This document shows positions 1 through 5,207 of a DNA stretch of 5,213 nt, one piece after another. The stretch is from contig CALGPD010000396.1 in the NCBI GenBank assembly GCA_937960625.1, positions 1 through 5,213 on the forward strand. Direction: 5' to 3'. This DNA is from an uncultured Spirochaetia bacterium (GTDB taxonomy: Bacteria > Spirochaetota > CALGPD01). The notes under the pieces are model-generated. The model did no database searches. It was given only the letters and a program-made list of their open reading frames with translations, and was not told the origin of the DNA. Made by a program: the position numbers and the translations under genes. The stretch's first letter is position 1. Each line of letters begins with the position of its first letter.

Positions 1-24
1 GATTACCTTATGCTTTTTTTATAT

Positions 25-32
25 AAAGGGGA
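25..32 (+). promoter_or_regulatory. Ribosome binding site that sets the start of the zinc-ribbon gene
   Basis: The sequence AAAGGGGA lies here, with 8 bases between its last G and the ATG at position 40. An in-frame ATG at position 10 exists, but this Shine-Dalgarno sequence would then lie inside the coding region and no comparable motif is visible before position 10. The start at 40 is therefore preferred. The small gene at 3287-3592 has the same AAAGGGGAT motif with the same spacing. Confidence 0.8.
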
Positions 33-39
33 TATTATC

Positions 40-756
40 ATGGTAACAAATGAAATAAGTCAGGACATTGATAGATTAATTGAACTCCAGCAAGTTTATA
101 AACAAGTTTTCCAGTTAGAAAAACGCAAAAAAGAGCTTGGAATAGACCCGGAGCAAATTAAAGAAATGTTCGCTTCTATTGAAGAAGATATCGATTCACT
201 TAATGAAGATATTGAATCCATATCTTCTGAAATTAGTACAAATAATGTTGAAATTGATACCTTAAAGGATGAAATTCTTAAAATAAGAGAAAAGCAAAAA
301 ATCGTTCAATCTCCAAAAGAATTTGCGTATCTTGACAAGCAGGAAAAACAAAAAAAAGAAGAAATAAAAGAAATTGAAGGCGCTAATAAAAGTATAATCA
401 GTGAAAAGCAGGAATTGGAAAAGGAACTTGAAGAGAAAAAAGCCGCGTATGAAGAAAAGAAACAAGAAATTCAGGACAGACAGGAAAATGCAAAATCAGA
501 AATAGAAAAAATTGACAGTAAACTGCAATCAATTGTTGAAGCAAAAGAAAAGCTTACACAAAACATTTCCGTTTCAGTTTTAAGAGATTTTGAAAGAATT
601 GCTAACGGAAAAGAAGGTATCGGAATTGTTCCGGTTGAAGGTAATTTATGTTCTGGTTGTAATATTTCATTACCACCAAGAATGATTAGCAGGGTGCGAA
701 GAAAAAATGAAATTATTCACTGCATGAATTGTGCAAGAATATTATACTGGCAATAA
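40..756 (+). CDS. Coiled-coil C4-type zinc-ribbon protein (DUF164 / zf-RING_7 family)
   Basis: This is a 238-residue cytoplasmic protein, counting from the ATG at 40. Residues about 10-180 are very rich in Lys, Glu, Ile and Gln with heptad-like spacing, which indicates a long antiparallel coiled coil. The C-terminus has a zinc ribbon: CSGC (Cys204, Cys207), then a basic linker with PPR, then CMNC (Cys228, Cys231), and ends in YWQ. This architecture and length match the DUF164 family, which includes Helicobacter pylori HP0958 (FlgZ) and Chlamydia CT398. Both are reported to bind the sigma-54 factor RpoN; HP0958 also binds flaA mRNA. No sigma-54 or flagellar gene is in the window, so a role here is inference; an RNA- or protein-binding adaptor is the safest call. 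In many genomes this family follows a Nif3-like gene, and the window starts too late to test that. No clear terminator follows the stop. Family assignment is confident, function is not. Confidence 0.88.
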   Translation: MVTNEISQDIDRLIELQQVYKQVFQLEKRKKELGIDPEQIKEMFASIEEDIDSLNEDIESISSEISTNNVEIDTLKDEILKIREKQKIVQSPKEFAYLDKQEKQKKEEIKEIEGANKSIISEKQELEKELEEKKAAYEEKKQEIQDRQENAKSEIEKIDSKLQSIVEAKEKLTQNISVSVLRDFERIANGKEGIGIVPVEGNLCSGCNISLPPRMISRVRRKNEIIHCMNCARILYWQ

Positions 757-816
757 AATTTTTTTAACGCTTAATATAAATAATTAATATAAAAATACTA
801 ATTTTTAAAAAATTAC

Positions 817-844
817 TTGATTATAAGTATAAGCGTATTATTAT
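817..844 (+). promoter_or_regulatory. Candidate promoter for the STAS gene
   Basis: TTGATT at 817-822 and TATTAT at 839-844 are separated by 16 bases, which would start transcription near 851, some 25 bases before the STAS start codon. It lies in the 119-base gap after the zinc-ribbon gene. The surroundings are nearly all A and T, so chance matches are common, and readthrough from the upstream gene is an alternative. Confidence 0.3.
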
Positions 845-875
845 AAATTAATACTAAAAGGCTATCGGAAATAAA

Positions 876-1211
876 ATGTTTATTGATGTAAATTATGAGC
901 AAGGAATTCCAATAATTAAAATCTCCGGTGAACTGGACATGTATGACAGCACAAAAATGGAAGAAGTTTTTAATTCCATTGATGTAAACTCTCATGTCGG
1001 GATTGACTGTGGTGAAATATCTTTTGTGGATTCAACTATAATAGGAATTTTTGTGCGTTATTCTTTATCAAAAGGAACGAATAATAAATCCGTTGCTTTA
1101 ATAAATATAAAGCCTTTCTTTACACAATTATTAGAACTTGCAAAATTGAAAAAGCTATTTGAAATCTATTCAACTGTAGAAAACTTTATTACTGATTTTA
1201 AAGCAAAGTAA
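876..1211 (+). CDS. STAS-domain protein, anti-sigma factor antagonist-like
   Basis: This 111-residue soluble protein is a single STAS domain, close to the usual size of SpoIIAA/RsbV-type antagonists (100-120 residues). Visible marks are the N-terminal strand ending in SGELDMYDS (residues 17-25) and the conserved loop FVDSTIIG (50-57). In SpoIIAA and RsbV the loop has the form DS[ST]GLG, and a Ser there is phosphorylated by the partner anti-sigma kinase. Here Ser53 and Thr54 are the candidate sites, and the first Gly of the usual GLG is Ile (IIG). Known family members bind and release an anti-sigma kinase, or act in stressosome or transporter complexes. No kinase, phosphatase or sigma factor gene is in this window, so the partner must be elsewhere. 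The ribosome site is weak: AAAAGG at 856-861 is 14 bases from the ATG, with a poorer CGGAA closer in. The gene converges on the DUF445 gene. Confidence 0.85.
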   Translation: MFIDVNYEQGIPIIKISGELDMYDSTKMEEVFNSIDVNSHVGIDCGEISFVDSTIIGIFVRYSLSKGTNNKSVALINIKPFFTQLLELAKLKKLFEIYSTVENFITDFKAK

Positions 1212-1218
1212 TTTTACA

Positions 1219-2802
1219 TTACCGGATAATCAGTTGTATACACCCTATTAATAATCCTAAAATAGCGCCAAAAACGTTTATCCATTTTAACTGATCTTTA
1301 ATAATTTTCAAGATTATATCTTCTACTTCTTCAAGAGGAAAGGAATCTATACGCGTCCTTACTAATCCCTCAAGGTCAAGAGATTCAAGTACGACGGGTA
1401 ATTCCCGGTCTATTAAAAACACAACGTAATGCATTAAACGTTTTGATAAATTTAGAACTGTTGTTTTTTTAACGTTTAATAAATCCTGGAGGGAACCTAT
1501 TTTTTTATTAAAAATAAAATCATCCAACCGGTTTTTTAAGAAACCCATGATTTGGTCTAAACCCTGTTCACTTGAAAGATAATAAATAATATTTTGCATT
1601 ACTTTTTGTTTTATTGCATTTTTTTCTTCATCATCTATAAAAGAAGAAAGTTTTTTCTTTTCAAGGTCAAAACCCGATGTTACTTCTTTTAGAAATATCT
1701 GAATTCTTCCAGGATCTTTAATAACGTCTTCAAAAATACTTCTGAAAAATAAAAGCAGCTTTTTCAATGGTATGCCTGAGTCAGATGTTAATTCTGACAT
1801 TTGTTTATCCAGGAAGTGGCCTAAAAATAAATCAACTTTATCTTCAAGGTATTCCATAAAAACCGAATCAAACCGCATTTCTGAGATTTCTCCGCTTAAA
1901 CGGTCGATAAAATAAGGAATTTTATCAGCAATTTTGTTTTCTACACCGAGCAATTCAACAACCACACTCTGTAGAATGTTTAAACTATTCATATAGTCTT
2001 TCAATACTTGAACTATTTTTTCCTGAATAATTCCTTTAACTCTAGGGTCATCAAGCCATGTTGATACATTTACCATTAAAGCGGGAAGCCGGTTCTTAAT
2101 ATATCTTGAAATAATATTTACCATGCTCTCAGGAACAACTTCCCTTACAGCCTGGTCTGACTTAAATATTTCATTAAAAAAATCTTCAACAATTACAAAT
2201 ATTCTATCCTGCAACCCCTGTTTTTGTAGTGTATCGCTTGTTATTTTTGCTATAGAACTTTGAATAACATCCGTTCCTATAATATCATCAACACTTTTAT
2301 CTAAAAATACATCGAGTATTTTATCGAGTAATGTGCGTAAAATATCCTGATTTTTTGGGTTGTTAAAAATTCCTGATATAAGAGACTTGGCTTTTGTGAA
2401 AATCATTTCATAATAATGGCCAAAATCTTTTCTAAATGCTTTTTTTAAAAGCCCTGCAATAGTATCAAAATTGTAATCTAAAACCGAGTAAATACGTTTT
2501 CTTAACCATAAAACTATACCACCCTGCATTTCCTTGCTCTTAATGGAATTTCTTAACGTTTCGGCATTCAATAATTTATCACTTACTATCTGTCCGATAC
2601 CCTGAGAAACTTTCTTCCGCTGTTTTGGTATTATACCCGGTGTAAATGGAACGCGTATTTTTGCAATCCTATATGCCTTATACGGTTTAAACAACATTTT
2701 AACTGCAATGGCATTTGTTACATATCCGATAACCGCTCCTAATAGAGGAGGAAGAATCAGCCGCCAATCTATATTTTTTAAAAACGCAAGTATTGTTTCC
2801 AC
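1219..2802 (-). CDS. DUF445 family membrane protein (YheB/YjiN-like)
   Basis: This 527-residue protein has one hydrophobic segment near each end: residues about 14-34, running into GYVTNAIAVKMLF (26-38), and residues about 507-526 (WINVFGAILGLLIG onward). The N-terminal block, with TNAIAVKMLF and then PFTPGIIPKQR (52-62), is typical of the DUF445 family (PF04286), which includes Bacillus subtilis YheB and Escherichia coli YjiN. The large middle part is charged and helical with no signal peptide, so the protein is probably anchored at both ends with a long soluble domain between. It is longer than the roughly 380-430 residues of those relatives. The biochemical role of the family is unknown. 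The start is a GTG at 2802 chosen because it gives the family N-terminus; no Shine-Dalgarno sequence precedes it. Its stop lies 7 bases from that of the convergent STAS gene, with no terminator hairpin between them. Confidence 0.87.
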   Translation of the reverse strand: METILAFLKNIDWRLILPPLLGAVIGYVTNAIAVKMLFKPYKAYRIAKIRVPFTPGIIPKQRKKVSQGIGQIVSDKLLNAETLRNSIKSKEMQGGIVLWLRKRIYSVLDYNFDTIAGLLKKAFRKDFGHYYEMIFTKAKSLISGIFNNPKNQDILRTLLDKILDVFLDKSVDDIIGTDVIQSSIAKITSDTLQKQGLQDRIFVIVEDFFNEIFKSDQAVREVVPESMVNIISRYIKNRLPALMVNVSTWLDDPRVKGIIQEKIVQVLKDYMNSLNILQSVVVELLGVENKIADKIPYFIDRLSGEISEMRFDSVFMEYLEDKVDLFLGHFLDKQMSELTSDSGIPLKKLLLFFRSIFEDVIKDPGRIQIFLKEVTSGFDLEKKKLSSFIDDEEKNAIKQKVMQNIIYYLSSEQGLDQIMGFLKNRLDDFIFNKKIGSLQDLLNVKKTTVLNLSKRLMHYVVFLIDRELPVVLESLDLEGLVRTRIDSFPLEEVEDIILKIIKDQLKWINVFGAILGLLIGCIQLIIR

Positions 2803-2809
2803 GAGAATA

Positions 2810-2837
2810 ATTTTATAATAAAACGGAGAAAAAGCAA
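2810..2837 (-). promoter_or_regulatory. Candidate promoter of the DUF445 gene, possibly leaderless
   Basis: On the minus strand TTGCTT (2837-2832) and TAAAAT (2815-2810) are 16 bases apart. Seven bases separate the -10-like box from the GTG start at 2802, so transcription would begin at or just before the start codon. That would explain the missing Shine-Dalgarno sequence. The boxes are imperfect and the region is AT-rich. Confidence 0.35.
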
Positions 2838-3111
2838 GCTAATTAAATTGGTATAAAATTTTATATGCAAAATCAAAATCTTACCAAAATGGAAACTTGT
2901 TTTTCAAAAACAGTTTTTATTTACTAAACAAGCCGACATAAGTATGATTATAATATTTAAATAAAATGAAGGAAAAATTTGTTTAGCTTTGCTTCGATGT
3001 TTAAGTATTTATTGTTTCTAGAGTCAAATAAATTTTTTCTAGCTAACAAGTTAAATAAAATAACTACTTGAAAAGTTAATGCTTGATTAAAGCTTTTAAG
3101 GTTATAAAATT
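2838..3111. other. AT-rich intergenic stretch with no gene seen
   Basis: No convincing reading frame, tRNA or conserved RNA is visible on either strand between the candidate DUF445 promoter and the tRNA terminator; frames are closed within a few tens of codons and lack ribosome sites. It contains a perfect 14-base palindrome, TATAAAATTTTATA (2852-2865), about 50 bases upstream of the DUF445 start, and an A/T-rich hairpin with a one-base bulge around 2893-2915. Both are low complexity and may be chance. Confidence 0.5.
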
Positions 3112-3134
3112 AAAAAAGGCCGTTAAAAACGGCC
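3112..3134 (-). terminator. Intrinsic terminator after elongator tRNA-Met
   Basis: On the minus strand GGCCGTT, a loop TTT and AACGGCC form a perfect 7-bp stem (3134-3128 with 3124-3118), followed at once by six T residues (3117-3112). It begins 15 bases beyond the tRNA 3' end and nothing else on that strand needs terminating. It closes the minus-strand tRNA cluster and separates it from the DUF445 gene. Confidence 0.88.
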
Positions 3135-3148
3135 CTTAAATTTAAGAT

Positions 3149-3222
3149 TAGCGAGACAGGGATTCGAACCCCGGACAACACGGATATGAGCCGTGTGCTC
3201 TAACCAACTGAGCTATCTCGCC
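3149..3222 (-). tRNA. tRNA-Met (CAT), elongator
   Basis: The 74-base gene folds into a full cloverleaf. The acceptor stem is GGCGAGA with TCTCGCT, pairing fully with a G1-U72 wobble, and the discriminator is A73. The D stem is GCTC/GAGC, the anticodon stem CACGG/CCGTG with loop CTCATAT (anticodon at 3188-3186), and the T loop TTCGAAT. The paired acceptor end and the C11-G24 pair mark it as an elongator, not an initiator. The CAT anticodon could also belong to a lysidine-modified tRNA-Ile2, but the overall sequence is closer to Bacillus-type elongator tRNA-Met. CCA is not encoded (A73 is followed by ATC), so a CCA-adding enzyme is needed. The 5' end is only 13 bases past the hairpin at 3236-3267. 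Confidence 0.93.
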
Positions 3223-3225
3223 ATA

Positions 3226-3254
3226 TTAAGAAGGCAAAACTCCGGCACTATAAT
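3226..3254 (+). promoter_or_regulatory. Possible plus-strand promoter antisense to the small gene
   Basis: TTAAGA (3226-3231) and a perfect TATAAT (3249-3254) are 17 bases apart on the plus strand. The -10 box sits in the loop of the hairpin at 3236-3267. Transcription would start near 3261 and run antisense through the 101-residue gene. The -35 box matches consensus at only four of six positions, so this is a weak prediction. Confidence 0.25.
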
Positions 3255-3267
3255 GAACCGGAGTTTT
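3236..3267 (-). terminator. 10-bp hairpin between small gene and tRNA-Met, probable terminator or processing site
   Basis: AAAACTCCGG (3236-3245) and CCGGAGTTTT (3258-3267) form a perfect 10-bp stem around a 12-base loop. It lies 19 bases after the stop codon of the small gene and just before tRNA-Met. On the minus strand the 3' arm ends in TTTT followed by GCC, so the U-tract is short and termination may be leaky. Because it is A-flanked and symmetric, it could act on either strand. It may also protect the mRNA 3' end after tRNA processing. Confidence 0.6.
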
Positions 3268-3286
3268 AATAAACTATTAGTGCAGA

Positions 3287-3592
3287 TTACTTTCCAGCAC
3301 CTTTCATTTTTGAAGTAACTTTTTCAAGATTTTTTTCAAAGAATTTTTTGATTTCTTCCATGTTTGATTTAACGAAATCAGCATCAATTTTTCCGCTTTT
3401 TAGAGCTTCAAAGTTCTTTTTAGCGATTGCTACTAAATCTTCAAAAGATTCTTTTAACATGTCCATGATTGGAAAGTCACCCATGAATTTTTTCATTTCA
3501 TCTTGAGCTTTTTTAATCCATTCTTCCATGTTTTTCTTAAAATCGTCACCCATTTTGGTGAATTGTGCGATAATGTCTGATACTTCTGCCAT
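3287..3592 (-). CDS. Small Met-rich helical protein of unknown function
   Basis: I do not recognise a family for this 101-residue protein. It has no signal peptide or membrane segment and should be cytoplasmic. By count it has 20 Lys, 20 Asp/Glu, 9 Met, 9 Phe and one Trp (25), and no Arg, His, Cys or Tyr. Hydrophobic residues recur every three to four positions, so it should form amphipathic helices, roughly 2-37, 43-65 and 71-97, broken around GDFP (38-41) and SGK (66-68). This resembles phasin-like or other helical surface or scaffold proteins, but the likeness is general. It has the best ribosome site of the minus-strand genes (AAAGGGGA, 8-base spacing), suggesting efficient translation. 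It lies between tRNA-fMet and tRNA-Met on the same strand. No convincing promoter of its own fits in the 71 bases after tRNA-fMet, so readthrough of the terminator at 3629-3657 is likely. Confidence 0.82.
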   Translation of the reverse strand: MAEVSDIIAQFTKMGDDFKKNMEEWIKKAQDEMKKFMGDFPIMDMLKESFEDLVAIAKKNFEALKSGKIDADFVKSNMEEIKKFFEKNLEKVTSKMKGAGK

Positions 3593-3599
3593 AGCAAAA

Positions 3600-3607
3600 T
3601 CCCCTTT
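3600..3607 (-). promoter_or_regulatory. Ribosome binding site of the small Met-rich gene
   Basis: AAAGGGGA on the minus strand, with 8 bases between its last G and the ATG at 3592, fixes the start. The same core can pair with the 3' arm and U-tract of the upstream terminator: bases 3601-3609 with 3629-3637, nine pairs including one G-U. Access to this site may therefore depend on how the leader folds. Confidence 0.8.
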
Positions 3608-3628
3608 TTTAAAAATTTTTTATTAATT

Positions 3629-3657
3629 AAAAAGGAGGAACTTAAAAAAGTCCCTCC
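3629..3657 (-). terminator. Intrinsic terminator after initiator tRNA, in front of the small gene
   Basis: On the minus strand GGAGGGACTT (3657-3648), a loop TTTT and AAGTTCCTCC (3643-3634) form a 10-bp stem with one G-U pair, followed by five T residues (3633-3629). It starts 6 bases past the tRNA-fMet 3' end. It should end most tRNA-fMet transcripts. Because it also lies just before the small gene, it may work as a leaky attenuator for that gene. Confidence 0.82.
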
Positions 3658-3663
3658 CTATCT

Positions 3664-3737
3664 TAGCGGAGGCAGGACTTGAACCTGCGAACTTTGGGTT
3701 ATGAGCCCAACGAGATAACCAACTTCTCCACTCCGCG
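3664..3737 (-). tRNA. Initiator tRNA-fMet (CAT)
   Basis: This 74-base cloverleaf shows the features that define a bacterial initiator. The first base pair is broken (C1 against U72). The anticodon stem TTGGG/CCCAA carries three consecutive G-C pairs next to loop CTCATAA. The D stem (GAGA/TCTC) has the A11-U24 pair. The T loop is TTCAAGT and the discriminator is A73. Known roles follow: formylation of Met-tRNA, binding of IF2 and entry at the ribosomal P site. The usual bacterial mismatch is C1-A72; U72 here still leaves the end unpaired. CCA is not encoded (A73 is followed by AGA). A good promoter lies immediately upstream and a terminator immediately downstream, so it can be its own transcription unit. 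Confidence 0.95.
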
Positions 3738-3747
3738 GTGTTTTTTT

Positions 3748-3776
3748 AATATATTGAAATTTCCCTACAAAGACAA
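3748..3776 (-). promoter_or_regulatory. Promoter of the tRNA-fMet cluster
   Basis: On the minus strand TTGTCT (3776-3771) and TATATT (3753-3748) are 17 bases apart, close to the housekeeping sigma factor consensus. Transcription would begin around 3740-3742, only a few bases before the tRNA 5' end at 3737. It lies in the 69-base gap after the radical SAM gene and is the only good promoter seen in the tRNA cluster. Confidence 0.7.
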
Positions 3777-3806
3777 ATTTTATTTACATTAATAAAATAA
3801 ATTCAT

Positions 3807-5195
3807 TTAATCGTAACCAACAAAACGTGTAATATTTTTATTAAAATATCCTATATCCACACCGGGAAATCTTTCATTTAGCATTTCAAACATTGCTCTA
3901 ATTCCAATAACAGCACCTGAACCCCGACCAACCTCTCTAATATAATAATCCGGGTCAATACATAGGTTTTTGAAATGAATAAAATTTACTCCAGTGTTTT
4001 CAATCAACTCACATAAAGCATTATATTCTTCCTCTGTGTCAGTTACACCGGGAAAAATTAAATAATTAATCATAGTAAACAATCCGGATTGCCTTGATAT
4101 CTTAATACTTTTTACAACATCCTTAAAATAATAACCCTGAGGATGGAAATATGCAGAATAAATTTCAGGTAATACGCTGTTCATGCTTATTCTTATACTG
4201 TCAAGACCGGCTTTTATCAGTTTTTCAACTTTTTCCGGCAAACTTCCGTTTGTATTTAAATTTATGCTTCCCTTTTTCGTTTGTTTTCTAATTTCAATAA
4301 TACAAGCCTCAATTAACTTCCACTCGGTTAAAGGCTCTCCCTCACAGCCCTGGCCGAAAGATACCATTGCCTCGGGCGCGTTCTCAAGATGAGGGACTGC
4401 AAGTTCCACAATTTCATCAATCGAGGGCTTAAAATCAATTCGTTCGTGTGACGCGCATGTGCCCGGTATTTTTTGTAATGACAAGCAGCCAAGGCAGCCG
4501 GAATTGCATTTATTTGCAACGGGTAAAGGCGCTTCCCAGCGGTTTAAAAACAAATTCTTTGCCGCGAAACAATGATATTCCGTAGCACAACGGGTTAAAT
4601 GATTCATTAATCTGTTTCCGGAAATTTTTTTGTGAAATTTTTCAACCTCGGGGACTAATTCCCTGTCATCATAGTTTTCAGGGTCCCATTTATAGTTTTC
4701 TTCCACCCTGAAAGCACAGGCATAGAAATTTTCATCATTATCCATACCAACCGCGGTGTAAGACCATAGAGGCAATATATCGGTTTTATCAGAATAATCC
4801 GCTGCGGGTAGATACGTTCTTGCATACCCTGGAGGCATGAAACCGGAAACGGCAAAAACCTCTATTTCTTCTCCATCCATATCAAAAGAATCCACAACAA
4901 CGTATTCATCCTCATAAGGGTCATAACCAACGGGTTTAACTCCGGGAAGATAGAATAACCGGCTGTTATAAGGTAGAGTAATCAATTCATCAGGCGCAGG
5001 TGTTAGATATTCATCAAAACTCATTGCGCTCATCAAATAATAGGGATGGTCATAAATATTCCCTTCACTATCCGCAAAGAGCATGCGGGGAATATTATGA
5101 TCATTTAGAAAATATTTTTTCCCGCGTTTCTTGCTATTCTTTTTTTTTCCGGGATTTTTATTCTCGTTGATTGATTTTTTGCTGTTTTCCTGCAT
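3807..5195 (-). CDS. Radical SAM protein with large N-terminal domain, function unknown
   Basis: This 462-residue protein has a lysine-rich, probably disordered tail (1-27), a domain of about 190 residues rich in aromatic and acidic residues (30-220) and a radical SAM barrel (222 to about 440). The CxxxCxxC motif for the 4Fe-4S cluster is CNSGCLGC (Cys230, Cys234, Cys237). Later barrel motifs are GQGCEGEPL (281-289, the SAM-binding GGE-type region), NLNTNGS (312-318) and RISMNS (335-340). It should be an oxygen-sensitive cytoplasmic enzyme that cleaves S-adenosylmethionine. The combination with this N-terminal domain, including GNIYDHP and PVGYDP, looks like a conserved family I recall from anaerobes, but I know no assigned reaction. 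It lacks a clustered C-terminal Cys set of the SPASM kind. No Shine-Dalgarno sequence precedes the ATG. Its G+C is clearly higher than its neighbours, most of all around residues 225-290, which may reflect transfer or codon selection. Confidence 0.9.
   Translation of the reverse strand: MQENSKKSINENKNPGKKKNSKKRGKKYFLNDHNIPRMLFADSEGNIYDHPYYLMSAMSFDEYLTPAPDELITLPYNSRLFYLPGVKPVGYDPYEDEYVVVDSFDMDGEEIEVFAVSGFMPPGYARTYLPAADYSDKTDILPLWSYTAVGMDNDENFYACAFRVEENYKWDPENYDDRELVPEVEKFHKKISGNRLMNHLTRCATEYHCFAAKNLFLNRWEAPLPVANKCNSGCLGCLSLQKIPGTCASHERIDFKPSIDEIVELAVPHLENAPEAMVSFGQGCEGEPLTEWKLIEACIIEIRKQTKKGSINLNTNGSLPEKVEKLIKAGLDSIRISMNSVLPEIYSAYFHPQGYYFKDVVKSIKISRQSGLFTMINYLIFPGVTDTEEEYNALCELIENTGVNFIHFKNLCIDPDYYIREVGRGSGAVIGIRAMFEMLNERFPGVDIGYFNKNITRFVGYD
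5140..5148 (-). repeat. A9 homopolymer in the start of the radical SAM gene
   Basis: The coding strand has nine consecutive A residues (T on the plus strand) across codons 16-19, giving Gly-Lys-Lys-Lys. Runs of this length can cause replication or transcriptional slippage. It lies before all conserved motifs, so a slip would remove the enzyme domain unless a downstream start is used. Confidence 0.9.
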
Positions 5196-5201
5196 AAAGT
5201 A

Positions 5202-5207
5202 AATATA
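5202..5207 (-). promoter_or_regulatory. Candidate -10 box for a leaderless radical SAM transcript
   Basis: TATATT on the minus strand ends 6 bases before the ATG at 5195, so transcription would start at about the A of the start codon. The leader has no Shine-Dalgarno-like sequence. The -35 region lies beyond the window edge and cannot be seen. Confidence 0.35.

Noticed and set aside
10..39. ATG at 10 as the start of the zinc-ribbon protein.
   Set aside because: The AAAGGGGA site at 25-32 points to the ATG at 40, and the ten extra residues (including FLYKGDII) look like a translated leader.
262..465. Minus-strand 67-codon frame rich in Phe and Leu inside the zinc-ribbon gene.
   Set aside because: It is the complement of the Lys/Glu-rich coiled-coil codons; it has no ribosome site and overlaps a well-supported gene.
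813..995. Minus-strand 60-codon frame over the start of the STAS gene.
   Set aside because: It overlaps the STAS coding start and its likely promoter, has no ribosome site and has no recognisable domain.
2852..2865. Perfect palindrome TATAAAATTTTATA as an operator.
   Set aside because: It consists only of A and T in a very AT-rich region, so chance is likely; there is no second copy or matching regulator in the window.
2893..2915. Hairpin followed by T residues as a plus-strand terminator or small RNA.
   Set aside because: The stem is almost all A-T with a bulge and a loop too short to be stable, and no plus-strand gene lies upstream to be terminated.
3149..3222. Reading this gene as tRNA-Ile2 with a lysidine-modified CAT anticodon.
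   Set aside because: The acceptor, D-arm and anticodon stem sequences are closer to elongator tRNA-Met, although sequence alone cannot fully exclude it.
4183..4855. Three shorter frames (4183-4392 plus, 4328-4519 minus, 4655-4855 minus) inside the radical SAM gene.
   Set aside because: They are other frames of a gene with clear motifs; their openness follows from the local GC-rich codons.
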